DNA of 64,000 bases from Tigriopus japonicus (Eukaryota > Arthropoda > Copepoda > Harpacticoida > Harpacticidae), in NCBI GenBank assembly GCA_010645155.1, contig CM021319.1, forward strand, positions 9,405,844-9,469,843, given 5' to 3'. The notes under the pieces are model-generated. The model was given only the letters and a program-made list of their open reading frames with translations, had not been told where the DNA came from and ran no database searches. Positions within the stretch are counted from its first letter, which is position 1, and each line of letters opens with the position of its first letter. Position numbers and translations under genes: made by a program. Of this stretch, positions 59,827 through 64,000 are shown piece after piece.

Positions 59827-60030
59827 TTACAACTCTCCCTGCCCGTTTGAGAAGGGCCAACCCTGTAGATCAGGCTGAACAATCGACTTGTTCAGAGTTA
59901 GCATCGTAACACTACCGTTGGACTCGTTATCGTTCAATCCGATCCAGCCATTTGTCTGAAATGCCTTGCCTACTTTCAACTGGATATGCTCATCGAACTT
60001 TCCATCATCTTGGATGACAACCCCCAAATC
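59827..60030 (-). mobile_element. Small LINE RT fragment inside the palindrome spacer
   Basis: The minus strand encodes LGVVIQDDGKFDEHIQ and KAFQTNGWI, the region after YADD in CR1-type RTs, opposite in strand to the LINE halves flanking the palindrome. Confidence 0.6.
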
Positions 60031-60351
60031 CTTTATACATGCTCAATGTGTCTATATAACAATAGCGCGGATCAAAAGAGAGTGTGTAGTAAAAAGAGTC
60101 AATCAATATAGTGCCACTTCAAAATAGTGCCAAATCAAAATAGAGCCAAATCATAAGAGAGCGTGACATTTTAGAGCCGATCAAAATAGAGTGCATTTAG
60201 TAACTTTCCTTCATCTACGTATTTCTTGAGGCTAGGATGAATAGTGAAGCCTTTTGATATTCGAAAGACTGTTTCGGGAAAAAATGTTCCATGAGCCTTC
60301 TAGAACTTTATCTTTATGAAGGGCATATTTCATACTAAGCATTGTGTCAAC

Positions 60352-60617
60352 TAGTGATGGACCGAAAGTGCTTGTGGCCGAAATTATGACCGATTTTTTG
60401 GTTTCGGTTATGCCTACCGAAACCGAAAGCAGACATGCACCATAAAGGATGGAGATGGACAACAAAATCGAAAAAAAAAATGATTTTGTTTTTTCAAAAA
60501 CCTCTGAAATTTAACTGTTTTCGAATTTTTCAAAATTTGCCACTACCCAACATCGAATTCATGAGCAATTTGATTTTGAAGGTGGATTTTGCATTTGTAC
60601 ATTTTTGTAGCAAGTTG
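60352..60617. mobile_element. CCGAAA-array hAT-like MITE in the right palindrome arm, one end deleted
   Basis: It begins TAGTGATGGACCGAAAG and shares the family core in the opposite orientation to the left-arm copy. It is flanked by GTGTCAAC on both sides (60344-60351, 60618-60625) although the second CCGAAA array and its terminus are absent. Confidence 0.75.
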
Positions 60618-61149
60618 GTGTCAACTGACTCAATCATTTCATGTCTATGCTCATTCAAGACCAAGCAAAGGCTCGGATAGGAAAATGTAAAAAATTTCAA
60701 CATCTGTATATTAATACTTTGTGATTTAAAACTGTAAATTGAAAACCGAAAATTGCAGCGTCCACACGTTGGCTGCCGACTTCCCGGGATTTTCTGCCAC
60801 AAAATGAGCCTTGGTAAAAAAAGCGTTTCCTTGCCCTTTTGGGTGATTGTGAACTCTGTCAGCATTGTTAACTAACTGATTTGATTTAACATTATCATCT
60901 ATAAATTTCTACCCAAAAGAAATTGACGAATTGAACGAACGCTATTTTCGCTTTAATTTAATACTCTCTTTTGACCTGGCTCTAATTTGATTCGCTCTCT
61001 TATGAAGCGACTCTATTTTGACCCGACACTATTTTGATTCGCTCTATTTTGTATACACTCTCTTTTGATCCGCTCTAATTTCATAGGATCCCGTGCTCAA
61101 TATCATAGCCTTCATTACACTTGATAGGTATATCTAATTTTGAGCTCCA

Positions 61150-61577
61150 ATGAGTTCGGCTGTTTTGCAAAAGGTCGAGCAGTTCCAAAGATGTTTCCCT
61201 AGGAACATCTCAGGAATGAGAGAGCTCTCGTATTGGGAAAGGCTCCAGAAGTTAGGGCTGTACAGTACTCAGAGAAGGTATGAAAGGTATCTGATACTGT
61301 ATGTTTTCAAGAGCATTCATGGGCTCTGTCCTAAACCCGGGATTTGAGATCAGTTGTAGCGATCGTAGAGGTTTTACGTGCGTTTTGAGAGCACCTCCAA
61401 ATCCAAGGGAATCGAGGCTAGTTCGATCAATGAAGTCCTCCTCTCTTCTTTATCGGGCTCCTTCATTGTTCAACTTGTTGCCTATTTGTCTTCGTCGGGA
61501 ATATGTAGAAGCTGATCCTCTAAAAGCTTTAAAAGCAGGGTTAGATAAGTTTCTGAATGCTTTTCCTGCTCTTTAGT
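61150..61577 (+). mobile_element. LINE ORF2 C-terminus, downstream half of the interrupted copy
   Basis: RELSYWERLQKLGLYS, VFKSIHGLCPKPG, then in the next frame RRGFTCVLR, SSSLLYRAPSLFNLLP and ALKAGLDKFLNAFPAL with a stop at 61574-61576. One frameshift lies near 61345. The sequence between AYTDDTKL and this point (roughly 150-200 codons) is missing. Confidence 0.8.
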
Positions 61578-63193
61578 CAAATCCACACCGTCGATATCCC
61601 GCCAAATGAAGCCACATCGAAACCTAACGAGGGCCAAACTAAAAAAAGTGAGACAAAACAATTTGAATCATTATACATTTATTCCAAATATGGGAAATAC
61701 AAAAGAGGTAGGTAGTGTGGGTAAATGTTGGGCACTTGATTTTTTTTATCTTTGAAAGAAGGGAGTTAAGAAATATTGCGCAGGCCCATCCCCAATATAG
61801 AAATTCGATAAAGCTTGTATTTGCTTGCAAATATCCTTGCATTTTAGTATCAATATTTAGACAGAGCGAGGTTTTTGGAATCGCCATACGACCCCGTGCC
61901 ACCAAATCAGTTGATTCCATTTAAAGTAGCACTCATTATGTCCTCTTTTTGGCATGACATTTTCAAAGACTTTAGTATAGAGAAAGTACACACACATCTT
62001 ACTGCAAAACAGCCTGTTAAATGGACATTTCGGCTAAAACACGCCACATCAACAGAACACTGTACAAGCTCAAATGTGCAACCTACATACGACACCACTA
62101 CGTATATGCTATGAAAATCAAATCAAATCTATAGTTATGGGAAAGTAGTAGTTCATTCTCATGATTATCCACGGTCCGCAAAAAAATCATATCAAGTTTG
62201 CAGAGAAATTCCCAAACACTATGAGATATGTTTATAACCTAGGAAACAAACTTTGTTTAACTACTTTCATCTAAATCAGGTCTAGATCAAAAGCAAAAAG
62301 GGCCATTTTCGACTTGAAAAAGCGAAAAAACGCTCCGGCTTAATGTAAACACAAATTCACAAAGAAATGATATGGATTGATCATATGATATATTAAAACT
62401 TCTTTATTCTTGAACGTTTTGTCACACTAGGTCATAATAATATAATTTTGCTATTTCCAAACATTCTCTTGAATAAGGGCCGTCATGTTAATACCTTCTT
62501 AATACGTACAAATATGGTGAAGTTCTATAGGATTTCCAAAAAAAAAAGAAAAATCACTTTTTGTCCATTTTGAGCATGGTCCAATGGTCCTTCGAGAAAT
62601 GTCAAATCTGCACTAAATCCAAAGGCACATCTGTTCAGCAGATTTCCTTAATTTTCAAATGAATGACTAACTTGATTAGTCAAGACAATTATTTAGTATT
62701 TTAACTTGTTCTTACAATACATAGAGGAACAAAGATTTTTTATTTTTATTATTGAGAGAAAGGAATGGCCATTTAAGCTTAAATAACTCTGCAGCTGATC
62801 AACATATGTTCAAGTAGAAATATATTGACTACATTTTCAAGAAAATGTAAATTTCATAGGGACCTTGGTGTATAACCTTTGATCTAGACTTGACTTTATC
62901 TAAACGTAGCAAATCAGAGTTGTTCCACTTGGTTTCCTAGTTAGAAACAAATCTCAGTGTTTGAAAATTTCTCTGCAAACTTGATATGATTTTTTCAGGA
63001 TCGTGTAACCGTATTAAGTGGATGAGAACCAGTTGGAAGGAATGTCTGAATGAGAATATTAAAAAAAGACATTTTGTAGTTCGATTTTATACTCACATTG
63101 CAAAATAAACCATATGCTCGAGACCCAATCAATGGAAATTAAAGGTTTATTAGCCGTTGATAGTGTTAATTTTGGAAATTTTCCTACACTTAC
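61578..63193. other. Intergenic or intronic DNA left of the Sushi gene
   Basis: Two copies of a short direct/inverted word (CTCTGCAAACTTGATATGAT at about 62970, complementary to ATATCAAGTTTGCAGAGA at 62191) lie ~780 bp apart, suggesting the ends of an unnoticed foldback element. No exon is visible. Confidence 0.4.
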
Positions 63194-63731
63194 GCGAGCA
63201 CTCCTGGACCGAATTTGGAAACCAAATCATATTATCATCGTCGCTTGACCAAATGCACGTGGAAAATTGAACTAAAAGTCAAAGGCAAAAACGACGGTTT
63301 CCCAATCAATAACTGCGCAAAGGTTGTTGAGCAAGCACTATTCACCAGATTGATTTTCAGCCGTCATTTTTTTGTAGGGACACTCATACGTGACAATGAC
63401 TCCTAATTTTGAACTCTTGCTAGGCCATCTCTTATCCATGTACATGAATTCCAATGGTGGCGGATGAGCACAAGTTCGCGCTGAAATAGTTTAAAATTTC
63501 CTTTCTTTTCTATTCAATGAATATAGAACAAAAGGCATTTAAACTTACGGACGCATTGCTCGACCTCCGAGAAACGCCATTTGCGATTAGCCAGACATTC
63601 AATGGTCATGTAGGGTCCTGATCCTCCTTGGAACTCGAATCCATTGGGGCACTTGTATTTCGTCAGGTGCATGCCGTACCAAAGGTGTCCGCCTTCAGGG
63701 GCTTTGGGTGGAGCCTTTGGACAGGGAAGTT
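63194..63731 (-). CDS. Sushi/CCP-domain protein, two internal exons (gene continues outside)
   Basis: Complement-control (Sushi) modules mediate extracellular protein binding. Exon 63731-63549 (183 nt) has AG acceptor and GTAAGT donor, is phase 1-1, and encodes one module: LPCPKAPPKAP, YKCPNGFEF, YMTIECLANRKWRFSEVEQC, with four Cys and the Trp before the last Cys in the canonical order. A second phase 1-1 exon, 63271-63194 (78 nt), encodes a short TCIWSSDD...IWFPNSVQEC segment and is less certain. Symmetric phase 1-1 exons are typical of shuffled extracellular modules. Start, signal peptide and total domain number lie beyond the window, so I do not assign an orthologue. Confidence 0.65.
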
Positions 63732-64000
63732 CTACAACAGAGTTTTTTTGTAAAACATTAAACTAAAAAAAACCTGCTTTACTTGAATTTCAGAAATGAA
63801 TGTACAGGTCGCTTCGACCGGGGTATTAATGTTAATTAGGTGTGAAGAAGAGCCATGAGGTATAGATTTAGGGCTTTGGAAATATTATAACAATAATATA
63901 TAATATTCAAAACAAAAGCCACATCATTTTTCATAACCATATTACAGAAATGTATTTCAAAAAGGTTCTTGGTTATGAAATTCAAATGTAATTCATCTTC

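Larger units (their letters stand above)
58163..61092. mobile_element. 2.93 kb imperfect palindrome (foldback element with ~1.1 kb arms)
   Basis: GGGATCCTATGAAATTAGAG at 58163 is mirrored at 61092, and about 140 bp of terminal sequence (repeats of CAAAATAGAGCGAATC and CAAAAGAGAGTGT) is nearly identical inverted. The homology continues inward, including TCTAGAA/TTCTAGA flanks and ACTGTAAATTGAAAACCGAA segments, and a second set of the same terminal repeats lies at 59165-59287 and 60062-60196. The centre (59477-59602 with 59649-59773) is a further inverted repeat. A short minus-strand LINE piece lies at 59827-60030. It carries no transposase, and no target duplication is found. Confidence 0.78.

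Noticed and set aside
61907..62098. Cys-rich 63-codon minus frame as part of the Sushi gene
   Set aside because: No splice borders in the required phase and no CCP pattern.

Overview
This window is eukaryotic nuclear DNA, most likely from an arthropod and plausibly a crustacean. Genes are split by GT-AG introns (several only about 60-120 bp). The intergenic DNA is AT-rich and packed with non-LTR retrotransposons, tRNA-derived SINEs, a Tc1 transposon and hAT-like non-autonomous elements. There is no operon-like organisation. The taxonomic placement is inference from protein similarity and repeat content, not from a diagnostic marker. One 100-base assembly gap lies at 54062-54161.

Region 1-13 kb (gene-rich). 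Neurochondrin (NCDN) runs on the plus strand from the window edge to 7513. A complete three-exon AIG1/FAR-17a family gene (975-1879, minus) is nested inside its 4.2 kb intron. Convergent to NCDN, with stops only about 190 bp apart, is a six-exon minus-strand gene (7705-12926) for an atypical nuclear I-kappa-B protein of the Bcl-3/I-kappa-B-zeta type: a long disordered N-terminus followed by ankyrin repeats. A candidate untranslated first exon and promoter lie near 20.9-21.5 kb.

Region 13-35 kb (gene-poor). I see no convincing protein-coding exon. It holds hairpins, tandem repeats, a 510 bp hAT-like element (27791-28300), a minus-strand LINE fragment (29.2-29.7 kb) and SINE copies.

Region 35-50 kb. 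A three-exon cupin (DUF985) gene sits at 35182-35891, followed by a broken retroelement envelope-like fragment. A Tc1 transposon with a nonsense codon and a nested foldback element follows, then a minus-strand LINE split by another insertion. A near-perfect ~200 bp hairpin lies at 45.0 kb. A 1305 bp hAT-like element built from CGGATT arrays (47852-49156) ends about 150 bp before the start codon of a small two-exon gene of unknown family (49311-49747).

Region 50-64 kb. A LINE with a tandem-monomer 5' region, a CCCH-zinc ORF1 and an endonuclease-RT ORF2 runs into the assembly gap; ORF2 lacks an ATG and may be reached by a -1 frameshift. Beyond it is a decayed LINE of the same family interrupted by a 2.9 kb imperfect palindrome, each arm of which carries its own CCGAAA-array hAT-like insertion. 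At the right edge are exons of a Sushi/CCP-domain gene on the minus strand that continues beyond the window.
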